Positions 30,322 through 37,026 of a DNA stretch of 64,000 nt are shown here, piece by piece. Source of the stretch: a virus; IMG/VR virus record IMGVR_UViG_3300042922_001182, positions 62,001 to 126,000 of that record; one strand, written 5' to 3'. Position numbers and translations under genes: made by a program. Numbering within the stretch: position 1 is the first letter of the stretch; every line of letters starts with the position of its first letter. The notes beneath the pieces are model-generated. The model was given only the letters and a program-made list of their open reading frames with translations, ran no database searches and was not told the origin of the DNA.

Positions 30322-30395
30322 GCCTTCGTAGCTCAGCTGGACAGAGCGGGTCCGTCCTAAGGACAAGGTCGGGGGTTCGAATCCCTCCGGGGGCG
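30322..30395 (+). tRNA. tRNA-Arg (anticodon CCT)
   Basis: Full cloverleaf. The acceptor GCCTTCG pairs with CGGGGGC through two G-U pairs. The D stem is GCTC/GAGC. The anticodon stem GGTCC/GGACA has a mismatch at its outer pair, with loop GTCCTAA and anticodon CCT at 30356-30358. The variable loop is AGGTC, and the T stem GGGGG/CCCTC carries loop TTCGAAT. The discriminator is G and no CCA is encoded. It reads AGG, an arginine codon used often in this window (for example in the portal and sheath operons). It probably supplies a tRNA that is scarce in the GC-rich host. Confidence 0.9.
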
Positions 30396-30438
30396 CTCGC
30401 CGAAAGGCGCTAACGGCAAAGAGAAGGAGAGAAGCAAC

Positions 30439-30789
30439 ATGGATCGTCAGGAACGCGTTGCCCAAGTGGCCGCGCAGGTCGCCGCCGAGAAGAAGCAGGG
30501 CCTCACGGAGCGGGCCGTTCTCGCCACGCTAGGCGCCATTGTCGTCAGGACGAGCATCGCCAAGCTGCCGGATCAGGAAACCCGCGTGGTTTGGCAGGCA
30601 GCATACCCCGGGGTCAAGATCCTCTGCAACGAGGCGAACCGCCACATGGACGACCTGCTCGGCCACGGCGAGACGCCGGACGCAGCGGTGGCGGACCTGC
30701 TTGACGAGGCCACCCGCTTCGAGGGCAAGCTCTACTACATGACCTCCCCCGTCAGCCTGGCTGGCAAGGTCGCCGAGATCAGGGGCTAG
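30439..30789 (+). CDS. Unknown 116-aa protein
   Basis: Not recognised. The ATG at 30439 follows AGAAGGAGAGAAGCAAC. Mostly helical (RQERVAQVAAQVAAEKKQG, EANRHMDDLLGHGETPDAAVADLLDEA). First gene after the tRNA, coupled to a small membrane protein 3 bases downstream. Confidence 0.58.
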   Translation: MDRQERVAQVAAQVAAEKKQGLTERAVLATLGAIVVRTSIAKLPDQETRVVWQAAYPGVKILCNEANRHMDDLLGHGETPDAAVADLLDEATRFEGKLYYMTSPVSLAGKVAEIRG

Positions 30790-30792
30790 GCC

Positions 30793-30930
30793 GTGGGCAG
30801 GGAGAAGATCGTCATCGTGGGGAAGTCCCTGCTGCTGGGTGCCGCCGTGGCCTTCGCCATCGGCGTCCCCGCCATGATCATCGCCTCGGCGAAGCCGCCA
30901 TCGGACGGCCCGGCGTTCGACAGGCGCTAG
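30793..30930 (+). CDS. 45-aa single-pass membrane peptide
   Basis: GTG at 30793 lies 3 bases after the previous stop, with AGGGGCTAGGCC upstream. Residues 6-31 are hydrophobic (IVIVGKSLLLGAAVAFAIG, then VPAMIIASA), with a short polar C-terminus (KPPSDGPAFDRR). Size and layout suit a phage membrane peptide, but its role is unknown. Confidence 0.5.
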   Translation: MGREKIVIVGKSLLLGAAVAFAIGVPAMIIASAKPPSDGPAFDRR

Positions 30931-30954
30931 ACAACTTTCTACGAGCGGGGGAAT

Positions 30955-31002
30955 AACGCAGAAGCGGCTAAGGCGTAGTGCCTTAGCCGCTTCTGCGTTT
31001 CT
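30955..31002. terminator. Bidirectional terminator with 20-bp stem
   Basis: 30955-30974 pairs perfectly with 30980-30999 around GTAGT, with TTTC after it. It lies between convergent genes ending at 30930 (+) and 31008 (-). Confidence 0.75.
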
Positions 31003-31007
31003 TCCCT

Positions 31008-31733
31008 TTAGTCCCGAACGGGGAGGACGTCGCCGTCCTGGTCGACCCAGCCGACCGCCGTCCTGGTCACGACCACCCCACCCAGGTCGTAGCCAGCCAG
31101 CGTCTCGCCGGTCAGAGAGTCGACGACCCTCGGGACCCCTGTGCTGCTGCACACGAGCAACGGTTCGCCAGGAGCCTCCGGGGCCCGGTCGTCGCCGGTG
31201 CCACTCTCGCTGGTACTTCCGCTGCTCTTTCCTACCTCGCCCTCTTCCGGCTCCTCCTCCGTGGGGATCTCCGAGAAGCGCGCCAACAGGGCGTCCTCCG
31301 GGTCCACGTCGGCGGAGACGGTCGCAGCCCTGGACGTCGGGGCGGCGATGGACGTGTTGCTCGTCTTCGCCGCCTCCATGATCTTGTCGAAGAGCTGGAG
31401 GGCCGTTGCGCCCGCGTCCTCGCTCTCCTTGACCTTGAGGTCCTTGATCTTCATGTCCTGCTGGGTCTTCTTTAGGGCCACCAGCTCCTTGACCATGGAC
31501 AGCTTGGCGTTCTTGGTGGAGGTCATGACCTCCAGCATCCTGGCGATGCTGCCGGGCGTCGCGCCACGGCGATCCGCGAGGAGGCGGTCCAGGACCGTCT
31601 TTCCACTGTCGAACATACCGTCCAGGTCGTCGAGCTCTTTGATGAGCAGGTCCCGCTCGTAGCGGAACGGATCCGCCTCATCGTACGGGTAGCCGTTGTC
31701 GGGCGGGGAGCCCGCGTTCGCGTCCTGCGTCAT
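31008..31733 (-). CDS. Probable terminase small subunit (T4 gp16-like)
   Basis: A 241-residue acidic protein. Its N-terminal half follows the pattern of T4-type small terminases: ERDLLIKELDDLDGMFDSGKTVLDRLLADRR, then TPGSIARMLEVMTSTKNAKLSMVKELVALKK. Compare the family's (L)xxGxxALExLLxLAxxSxHPRAxEVxxxLIKTxADxNxxLLxLxKK. The second half is disordered and acidic (PTEEEPEEGEVGKSS), ending with a small beta domain (GWVDQDGDVLPVRD). It would recognise phage DNA and feed it to the large terminase at the right edge. ATG at 31733 (minus) follows AGGGAGGGAGACGCC. An AACA-N6-TA late promoter lies upstream. Confidence 0.58.
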   Translation of the reverse strand: MTQDANAGSPPDNGYPYDEADPFRYERDLLIKELDDLDGMFDSGKTVLDRLLADRRGATPGSIARMLEVMTSTKNAKLSMVKELVALKKTQQDMKIKDLKVKESEDAGATALQLFDKIMEAAKTSNTSIAAPTSRAATVSADVDPEDALLARFSEIPTEEEPEEGEVGKSSGSTSESGTGDDRAPEAPGEPLLVCSSTGVPRVVDSLTGETLAGYDLGGVVVTRTAVGWVDQDGDVLPVRD

Positions 31734-31773
31734 GGCGTCTCCCTCCCTTTCTCGGATCGCCTGCTGATCCACT

Positions 31774-31785
31774 TATGATAGTGTT
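31774..31785 (-). promoter_or_regulatory. Putative late promoter AACA-N6-TA
   Basis: Minus-strand AACA-CTATCA-TA followed by AGT, 41 bases upstream of the small-terminase start. Same layout as at 25855. Confidence 0.62.
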
Positions 31786-31797
31786 AACGGTTTTGTC

Positions 31798-31807
31798 CAC
31801 ATATCAT
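31798..31807 (+). promoter_or_regulatory. Putative phage promoter, CACATATTAT class
   Basis: CACATATCAT, one mismatch from the consensus decamer, 40 bases upstream of the GTG at 31847. It diverges from the late promoter 13 bases away, as at 25.9 kb. Confidence 0.52.
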
Positions 31808-31846
31808 CCTATCGCACCAGGAAAAGGTCGCGTAAAGGAGAAAGAC

Positions 31847-32410
31847 GTGCATCAACAGATCCATGACATCAGCGGCCTTGAGACCGCCATCAGACTTCAG
31901 CGCGGGACGGAGTACCAACTCGCACCCGGCCAGGAGTTCCAGGGGATGGGCGCAGAGCTCAGGGTCTCCCACATCCCCCTCGGGAGGGCGTGCGGCGCCT
32001 CCTTCGAGGCGACCCCGAGGCAGTTGATCGAGACGAGCTTCCGCTGCCCGGGTTGCGACCCCATGAACGAGGAGTACGGCACCGACATCATCCGTGGGGT
32101 GCTCGACGAGGCGGGGGTGGGTTACACCGAGGGGGCCTTCTTCGAGGGCCTGGTGGGAGAGGACGGGGGAGACCTCGGGTTCGACTTCGAGGTGGAGATC
32201 CCCGGCAGGGAGGACCCCCTCTACATCGCCTTCGCGCCCTCCTACTGCTTCATCAACCACGACCGCATGACCCAGGACTACCAGACACTCAGGGGGTTCG
32301 CCTTCGAGTACGAGATGGACTTCCTGGAGTTCACCTACCAGCAGGAGCCCGCAGGGATCCGCAAGGAGCTCCAGGAGGAGCTAGCCAAGAGATTGACGCC
32401 CGCTCAGTAG
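31847..32410 (+). CDS. Possible degenerate VSR-like nuclease with zinc-ribbon start
   Basis: A 187-residue protein; GTG 31847 follows TAAAGGAGAAAGAC. The order resembles phage endonucleases that join a small treble-clef/zinc unit to a VSR-like PD-(D/E)XK fold. It has a zinc-unit remnant (HIPLGRACGASFEATPRQLI, RCPGC) and then the helix DIIRGVLDEAG with GYTEGAFFEGL. The core strand pair LGFDFEVEIPG, LYIAFAPSYCF and a final QDYQTLRGFAFEYEMDFLEFTY complete it. Where active members have IEYDGEQHF this protein has LYIAFAPSYCF, so the catalytic acid and Gln/His are missing. It may have been recruited as a binding protein. The assignment rests on pattern only. Confidence 0.4.
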   Translation: MHQQIHDISGLETAIRLQRGTEYQLAPGQEFQGMGAELRVSHIPLGRACGASFEATPRQLIETSFRCPGCDPMNEEYGTDIIRGVLDEAGVGYTEGAFFEGLVGEDGGDLGFDFEVEIPGREDPLYIAFAPSYCFINHDRMTQDYQTLRGFAFEYEMDFLEFTYQQEPAGIRKELQEELAKRLTPAQ

Positions 32411-32417
32411 AGCGAGA

Positions 32418-32444
32418 GGGGGGACGAGTTCCCCCCATTTTTTT
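32418..32444 (+). terminator. Intrinsic terminator
   Basis: GGGGGG and CCCCCC pair around ACGAGTT, followed by A and T7, just after the stop at 32410. The ribosome binding site GGAGG of the next gene directly follows the T-run. Confidence 0.75.
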
Positions 32445-32454
32445 GGAGGAACCA

Positions 32455-33627
32455 ATGAACGCCAAGGAATCCCCCACCGTCCCCCTGCACCTGGTGCTCG
32501 CCATGGTCGGCGGCAACCACGACGACCGAGCGCGGATCCTCTCCTCGGCCCCTATCTTCCTGGACTACGGCACAGTCTCGGGTCTGGAGGAGCTGGCCAA
32601 GGCCCTCGACTTCATGGGCCAGAAGTCCGACCGCTGGAGGAAGGCCCAGTACTTCGCCAAGATGGAGTTCCTGCGCCTCGGCGGCTGGCGCTTCCTGGAC
32701 CGATACGGCGACCCGTCGTCGTACGGCGCGATGGCAAAGATGGTCTTCCTCGACGACTGCCCTGAGTACGAGCTATTCGAGAAGCTGGTCTCCAACCCCT
32801 ACGCCCCCATGATCTCGGAGCAGGCCTACCGGCAGCTGCTGGAGGAGCTGGACCGGCCCCAGCAGCGGATCGCCTACCCCGAGATCCCCCTCCCCGAGGG
32901 CTACGTCGTCGTCAAGGCCCCCGCCTTCGAGGAGGACCCCCGAGACATGATCAGCCCCGGGGGCTACGAGGAGGCACTGACGAAGGCCGGTATGGAGACG
33001 GTCGTTCTGGAGGAGACCGTGGCCCAGGTGGAGCCCACCCCTCTGGCCGTCGTCTTCCCGCCCAGGAACCCCGAGCTGGACCGGAACCCCCCTCCGTCAC
33101 CCTACCACACGGCGTCCCCGGAGCCCGTCGTCTCCACCGCCACCACCATCTTCCGCTCCAGCCAGAAGATCGTGCTCGACGGCGAGTGGTGGGTGGAGGC
33201 CAACCCCAACATCACCGCAGGCGAGTTCCTCAAGAAGACGCATCCCGATAACACCCGCGTCCTGGTCGAGGTGCTCCGCGACGGAAGCCAGGTCGCCGTC
33301 CACAGGGACGACCGGATCTTCTTCCACAGCAACGTGTTCCGGGTCTTCCGGCTCTACGAGCAGGAGAACGGTGAGCCCAAGAAGATCGCACCCGCCGTGT
33401 TCATGTACGGTCTGGATGGCGAGATGGTCGTTGCCTCAAAGCGGATCATGACTGCCGAAGAGATCCTGAAGGACAACGGCTGGGATCCGGAGCTGTTCTA
33501 CCTCGTCGAGCTACTGGGCAGCAGCCAGCAGGAGAGCTACGAGAACAAGAACGGCACCGAGTTCGACTTCGCCCTGCCGGACCACAGGCGCCTCGTCGCC
33601 GTCTACTGTGGTTCTACCGCCAACTAG
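32455..33627 (+). CDS. Protein with two ubiquitin-like (multi-ubiquitin type) domains
   Basis: A 390-residue protein. Residues 1-200 are unknown and mostly helical, and 200-232 are a Pro-rich linker. The C-terminal half holds two beta-grasp-like repeats in the style of the bacterial Multi_ubiq family. The first, about 237-301, is KIVLDGEWWVEANPNITAGEFL then RDDRIFFHSNVFRVFRL. The second, about 313-386, is MTAEEILKDNGWDPELFYLVELLG, SSQQESYENKN, then RRLVAVYCGSTAN. The family shows xTGxEIL-x(3)-G-x-DPxxYxLV, a QQxSY-like turn and a final FxxVxxG. Such proteins occur in bacterial operons with E1, E2 and JAB-like enzymes, but none is recognised nearby. There is no terminal diglycine. ATG 32455 follows TTGGAGGAACCA. 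Confidence 0.55.
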   Translation: MNAKESPTVPLHLVLAMVGGNHDDRARILSSAPIFLDYGTVSGLEELAKALDFMGQKSDRWRKAQYFAKMEFLRLGGWRFLDRYGDPSSYGAMAKMVFLDDCPEYELFEKLVSNPYAPMISEQAYRQLLEELDRPQQRIAYPEIPLPEGYVVVKAPAFEEDPRDMISPGGYEEALTKAGMETVVLEETVAQVEPTPLAVVFPPRNPELDRNPPPSPYHTASPEPVVSTATTIFRSSQKIVLDGEWWVEANPNITAGEFLKKTHPDNTRVLVEVLRDGSQVAVHRDDRIFFHSNVFRVFRLYEQENGEPKKIAPAVFMYGLDGEMVVASKRIMTAEEILKDNGWDPELFYLVELLGSSQQESYENKNGTEFDFALPDHRRLVAVYCGSTAN

Positions 33628-33637
33628 GAAGGACACC

Positions 33638-34168
33638 ATGAAAGCTTACGTCACCATAGGTCTCCCCGGATCGGGGAAGACCACGTTCGTCAACGAGTTC
33701 CTGCCCAACGCGGTGAACCTGAACCTGGATGACTACCGGGCGATGGTGGGCACCGGGCCCCACGACATGCAGGCCTCCAGGGAGGCCGCCGCACGGCGGG
33801 ACCTGGACCTCCGGGTCGCCGCCTCGGAGGGCCGGGACGTCGCCATCAGCGACACCAACATGAGCAAGAAGTACAGGCTCCCGCTGATCCACATGCTCCG
33901 GGGTCTGGGCTACGAGGTGATCTTCGTGCTGTTCGACGTCGGGTGCGCAGTCTGCTGCACCCGGCAGTCCGATAGGCCGGTTGAACAGCAAGTGCCGTAC
34001 GAGGCCATCAGGAGCATGGACAAGCGCTTCTTCGAAGACGGCGCTTTCAGCACCGACGAGTACGACCGAATCATCAACATCGTCCCTTCCTACTCAGGGA
34101 GGCTGTTCGACAGCAAGCCTCCTACCATAACGATGAGGAGCGGCGGCTTCCCGTGGTGCGTCACATGA
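33638..34168 (+). CDS. Polynucleotide 5'-kinase-like P-loop kinase
   Basis: A 176-residue kinase resembling the kinase domain of T4 polynucleotide kinase. It has P-loop GLPGSGKTT (residues 8-16), the substrate-binding LNLDDYR (28-34; T4 INRDDYR), and VAISDTNMSKKYRLPLI (T4 VIISDTNLNPERR). LGYEVIFVLFDV and the lid RQSDRPVEQQVPYEAIRSM follow (T4 RNSKRGTKAVPIDVLRSM). It would phosphorylate 5'-OH ends of DNA or RNA for repair with a ligase. The T4 3'-phosphatase domain is absent. ATG 33638 follows GGAAGGACACC. Its end overlaps the next gene. Confidence 0.85.
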   Translation: MKAYVTIGLPGSGKTTFVNEFLPNAVNLNLDDYRAMVGTGPHDMQASREAAARRDLDLRVAASEGRDVAISDTNMSKKYRLPLIHMLRGLGYEVIFVLFDVGCAVCCTRQSDRPVEQQVPYEAIRSMDKRFFEDGAFSTDEYDRIINIVPSYSGRLFDSKPPTITMRSGGFPWCVT

Positions 34169-34848
34169 CGGACGACAAAGGGCTGGACTTCCAGCAGGCG
34201 CAGAAGCGCCGGGTTGCCGACACGGTGATGAAGGAGCTGGGGCTCAACGCGGAGGACCTCGCCGCCGTGGCCGAGACGGCGCCGAAGGAGATCCGCGACG
34301 CCTTCTACGACTGCCTCCAGCGCAACGCGATGTACAAGAGCATCGGCAGGCAGCGGGCGGCGGAGGAGGAGGCGAGCGGGACCCCTGGCGACAGGTGCTG
34401 CAACGTGGTGTGCCCCAGCTTCAAGCAGAGCGAGTTCGAGGTGGAGACCCCCACCGAGGGCGGCTGCATCCGCATCTCTTGCACCGGGAAGCAGAACTAC
34501 TGCACGGGAGGCGTCGACAGGGCGCAGGGCTGCACCCACAGGATGAAGGAGATGCCCCCGAGCGACCCGTTCCGCTCCGACATCCCCTCCCACCAGGAGG
34601 CGGTCAACATGCTCATGCGGGCGGGTCTCCTGGAGCCGGACGAGTTCGGCCACTTCAACGGCACCGACCTCGCCCACAGGGCGGCGACGCGCTCCCTGTG
34701 GTGGGCCTATGTCGATCTCCTTGCAGAGACGGGTAAGATCCCCATCATCAACTGGACGGATGAAGACGGCGTGCAGCTCCCCGACAGGGGGGCCGTGGCC
34801 CAAGCCGCCAAGCACCACCTTTTCGGGGGCGAGACCCCCGCCAGCTAG
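34153..34848 (+). CDS. Unknown cysteine-rich 231-aa protein
   Basis: Function unknown. It may start at GTG 34153 or at ATG 34165, the latter overlapping the kinase stop as ATGA. The N-terminal helices (QKRRVADTVMKELGLNAEDLAAVAE) precede a cysteine cluster: RCCNVVCPSF near residue 78, then GGCIRISCTGKQNYCTGG and AQGCTHRMKEM. These could bind zinc or an Fe-S cluster. The C-terminal part is helical. Coupled to the kinase, so a shared repair role is possible. Confidence 0.58.
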   Translation: MVRHMTDDKGLDFQQAQKRRVADTVMKELGLNAEDLAAVAETAPKEIRDAFYDCLQRNAMYKSIGRQRAAEEEASGTPGDRCCNVVCPSFKQSEFEVETPTEGGCIRISCTGKQNYCTGGVDRAQGCTHRMKEMPPSDPFRSDIPSHQEAVNMLMRAGLLEPDEFGHFNGTDLAHRAATRSLWWAYVDLLAETGKIPIINWTDEDGVQLPDRGAVAQAAKHHLFGGETPAS

Positions 34849-34852
34849 AAAC

Positions 34853-34885
34853 GCCGGAAACCGTCCCACCCGGACGGTTTCCGGC
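34853..34885 (+). terminator. 14-bp hairpin terminator
   Basis: GCCGGAAACCGTCC pairs with GGACGGTTTCCGGC around CACCC, just after the stop at 34848. No T-run. The 170 bases that follow (to 35056) hold no recognised gene or motif. Confidence 0.65.
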
Positions 34886-35056
34886 ACAAACCCCCGCTTG
34901 CCCACTTGCGTTTCGCCACGTTCGCGGCCCCAAAACCTCCGTTTCGGCCGGTGCGGGCCCCCTCCGGCCCCGCCATACTTGGGGCCGTGGACCTGAGGAA
35001 ACGCCCCGGCGGGGTCCACCGGGAGAGAGACCGGGGCAGGAGAAAGGAGGCCACGA

Positions 35057-35830
35057 ATGGCCACTCGACGCAAGAGCATGAACACCTGGCAGGGCACCGG
35101 CTGGGAGCAGGAAGCCGGTCAAGACCCGACTCGACGGGGCGCCCCGGCGGCAAGGGCCCGAGGCGGCATGGACGAGTTCCTGTCGCACGAGGCCCCGCAG
35201 GAGGAGCTGGACAAGCTCGCCCAGGCGGGCGTCTCCCGCGAGGACGTGGACAGCCGCGTCTTCGCCCAGGAGCAGGGCGGTGGCGGCGGCGGCGGCTACA
35301 TGGCCGAGGCCGTCCAGACCGGCCCGCGCCCGCTCCCCGGCCGCACCGGCCAGGTCCAGCAGCGGCGCCAGGCCGTCCCCGGCCCCGTGACCTGGGTGCC
35401 CGAGGAGCAGGCGGCTCAGTACGAGGAGGAGTACGAGGAGCAGGAGCGCCCGCGCCTCGCCGGTCGAGTCCGCGCCACCGGCCCGGTGGCGATCGGCCCG
35501 CACGGCGAGGAGGTCCACGTCCCGGTGATGCGCGGCCTGCCCATGCGCACCTACAGCGAGCAGCCCCGAGTGGCCGTCCAGCTGTTCGAGGACGAGGAGC
35601 TCCAGTTCGACTACGAGCACGGCAAGCGCGTCTCGATCCCCATCACCGGCCGGTTCTACAACATGATCGGCAAGATGGGCGGCGAGATCCGCAAGCAGCA
35701 GCTCGGCCCCGAGGGCTACAGCCGCATGGGCAAGATGGGCGGCGACAAGGTGGCCCGGATGTACCGGGCGGCTCAGCAGGCCGAGCGCCAGCGCATCGAG
35801 GCGGCCCGCAGCGGCCGGAGGACGAGGTAG
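35057..35830 (+). CDS. Hydrophilic protein with a LEA group 1 / KGG-type motif
   Basis: A 257-residue disordered protein. ATG 35057 follows GAAAGGAGGCCACGA, an ideal ribosome binding site. It has a run of glycines near residue 75 (QGGGGGGGYM), an acidic patch (EEQAAQYEEEYEEQERP), and near residues 203-230 the segment MGGEIRKQQLGPEGYSRMGK then MGGDK. This closely follows the 20-residue repeat of group 1 LEA (Em) proteins, GGxTRxxQLGxEGYxxMGRKGG, and the KGG repeats of bacterial stress proteins such as GsiB. Those proteins protect against drying. In a phage it could protect DNA or virions, or be an internal head protein. It stands alone between two terminators. Confidence 0.62.
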   Translation: MATRRKSMNTWQGTGWEQEAGQDPTRRGAPAARARGGMDEFLSHEAPQEELDKLAQAGVSREDVDSRVFAQEQGGGGGGGYMAEAVQTGPRPLPGRTGQVQQRRQAVPGPVTWVPEEQAAQYEEEYEEQERPRLAGRVRATGPVAIGPHGEEVHVPVMRGLPMRTYSEQPRVAVQLFEDEELQFDYEHGKRVSIPITGRFYNMIGKMGGEIRKQQLGPEGYSRMGKMGGDKVARMYRAAQQAERQRIEAARSGRRTR

Positions 35831-35870
35831 AGGAAGGGGGCGAGACACCAACCTAACCCGCTGCGCAGTG

Positions 35871-35900
35871 GGGGGACGGCAGGGATGCCGTCCCCCTTTT
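35871..35900 (+). terminator. Intrinsic terminator
   Basis: GGGGGACGGCA and TGCCGTCCCCC pair perfectly around GGGA, followed by TTTT. Confidence 0.82.
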
Positions 35901-35904
35901 CACG

Positions 35905-35914
35905 CACATATTAT
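35905..35914 (+). promoter_or_regulatory. Putative phage promoter CACATATTAT
   Basis: An exact decamer followed by G, 4 bases after the terminator and 46 bases upstream of the gene at 35960. Opens the long plus-strand run of small genes. Confidence 0.6.
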
Positions 35915-35959
35915 GCCCTTGACAACGGTTTGCTGACTACGGAAAGAGGTATTTCCAAC

Positions 35960-36205
35960 ATGGTGATCATCAACGGAAACAAGAGCGTCTACGACAAGGA
36001 CGCCCTCCTGGCGCTCTACTTCGCGATCGCCCGTGGCGACTACATCCTCGTGGATACCACCAAGATGCTGTACGCCAACGGCCAAGGGTTCTCCACCGTC
36101 GACGAAGGGGTTTCTACGATCCTGCTCGATGCCAAGGCGACCGCCCGCCGTGTCGCCAACATCGTCGAGGAGCGGGCCAAGGATCTCATCAAGGAGAAGG
36201 ACTAG
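35960..36205 (+). CDS. Unknown 81-aa protein
   Basis: Not recognised. The ATG at 35960 follows GGAAAGAGGTATTTCCAAC. Alpha/beta with GDYILVDTTKMLYANGQG and a C-terminal helix (ATARRVANIVEERAKDLIKEKD). First gene behind a CACATATTAT promoter, next gene starts 2 bases on. Confidence 0.58.
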   Translation: MVIINGNKSVYDKDALLALYFAIARGDYILVDTTKMLYANGQGFSTVDEGVSTILLDAKATARRVANIVEERAKDLIKEKD

Positions 36206-36206
36206 C

Positions 36207-36563
36207 ATGGATAAAGAGAAGCGTCTCTCTGAGCTCGTGTCCCGCTGGAAGTTCATCGCCGCACTCCAGAAGGAGATGCGGGACACCATCACCGCCCGTA
36301 TCGCGACGGAGGATGATGCGCGAATCAAGGTGCTGCAGCTGCCGCCGGGGAGCTACCGCGTCTACAAGGACATCATGCTCCACAAGCTGGGTCTGAACAT
36401 CACCACCGGCTCCGCCGAGGCCATGCTCCGGATCGGCGACATCGCCGTGAACGGCATCCCCATCGTCGAGCGCCAGGACTGGGTCGATGTCCACGCCGGT
36501 GGCATCGTGGTGATCACGGTGCAGAATACGGACTTCATCATCCAAGGCGTAAAAGCCACGTAA
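36207..36563 (+). CDS. Unknown 118-aa protein
   Basis: Not recognised. The ATG at 36207 follows AAGGAGAAGGACTAGC. A helical N-terminus (EKRLSELVSRWKFIAALQKEM) leads into a beta-rich C-terminus (IAVNGIPIVERQDWVDVHAGG, IVVITVQNTDFIIQGV). Confidence 0.58.
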   Translation: MDKEKRLSELVSRWKFIAALQKEMRDTITARIATEDDARIKVLQLPPGSYRVYKDIMLHKLGLNITTGSAEAMLRIGDIAVNGIPIVERQDWVDVHAGGIVVITVQNTDFIIQGVKAT

Positions 36564-36582
36564 AGGAAAGGAAACAGAACAC

Positions 36583-37014
36583 ATGGGAATCACACTGCTC
36601 CGGGAGGCCATCGAGCCCCACATCAAGGAGGTGGAGGAGTCGCACGCCGCAGTCATCAAGGAGAACGACGTCGACGGCCCCGGCGAGATGGAGCCGGACG
36701 CCTTCGACCACGTCAACCTGGTGATGGCGATGTTCGAGTTCGTGCCCCAGGACGTCCGCGACGAGCTGGACAAGCTCCCCGGTCGGGCCTTCGAGGACGA
36801 CAAGCCGCGAATCGGCCAATGGGGGACCATCGATCTCAGTGAGAACACCGTCGAGGCCGTCTTCGCCAAGTACTTCGGCGTCCCCCTGGACCTCATGCTC
36901 GGGCTGGAGCTCATCTCCCGGGTGGCGGAGCTCACCCCGGACCCCGTCTCCGAGATCGAGCACGTACGGCAGTACCTCGACCTCTACGAGCGGCTCCACC
37001 CTCAGTACAAATAG
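36583..37014 (+). CDS. Unknown 143-aa acidic protein
   Basis: Not recognised. The ATG at 36583 follows TAAAGGAAAGGAAACAGAACAC. Strongly acidic and helical (REAIEPHIKEVEESHAAVIKE, VFAKYFGVPLDLMLGLELI). No motif of known anti-restriction or anti-CRISPR proteins is recognisable, though size, acidity and context would suit one. Confidence 0.58.
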   Translation: MGITLLREAIEPHIKEVEESHAAVIKENDVDGPGEMEPDAFDHVNLVMAMFEFVPQDVRDELDKLPGRAFEDDKPRIGQWGTIDLSENTVEAVFAKYFGVPLDLMLGLELISRVAELTPDPVSEIEHVRQYLDLYERLHPQYK

Positions 37015-37026
37015 GAGGAATGAACC

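Noticed and set aside
30941-31002. Small RNA gene in the long hairpin
   Set aside because: A perfect 20-bp stem between two convergent stop codons is explained by bidirectional termination.
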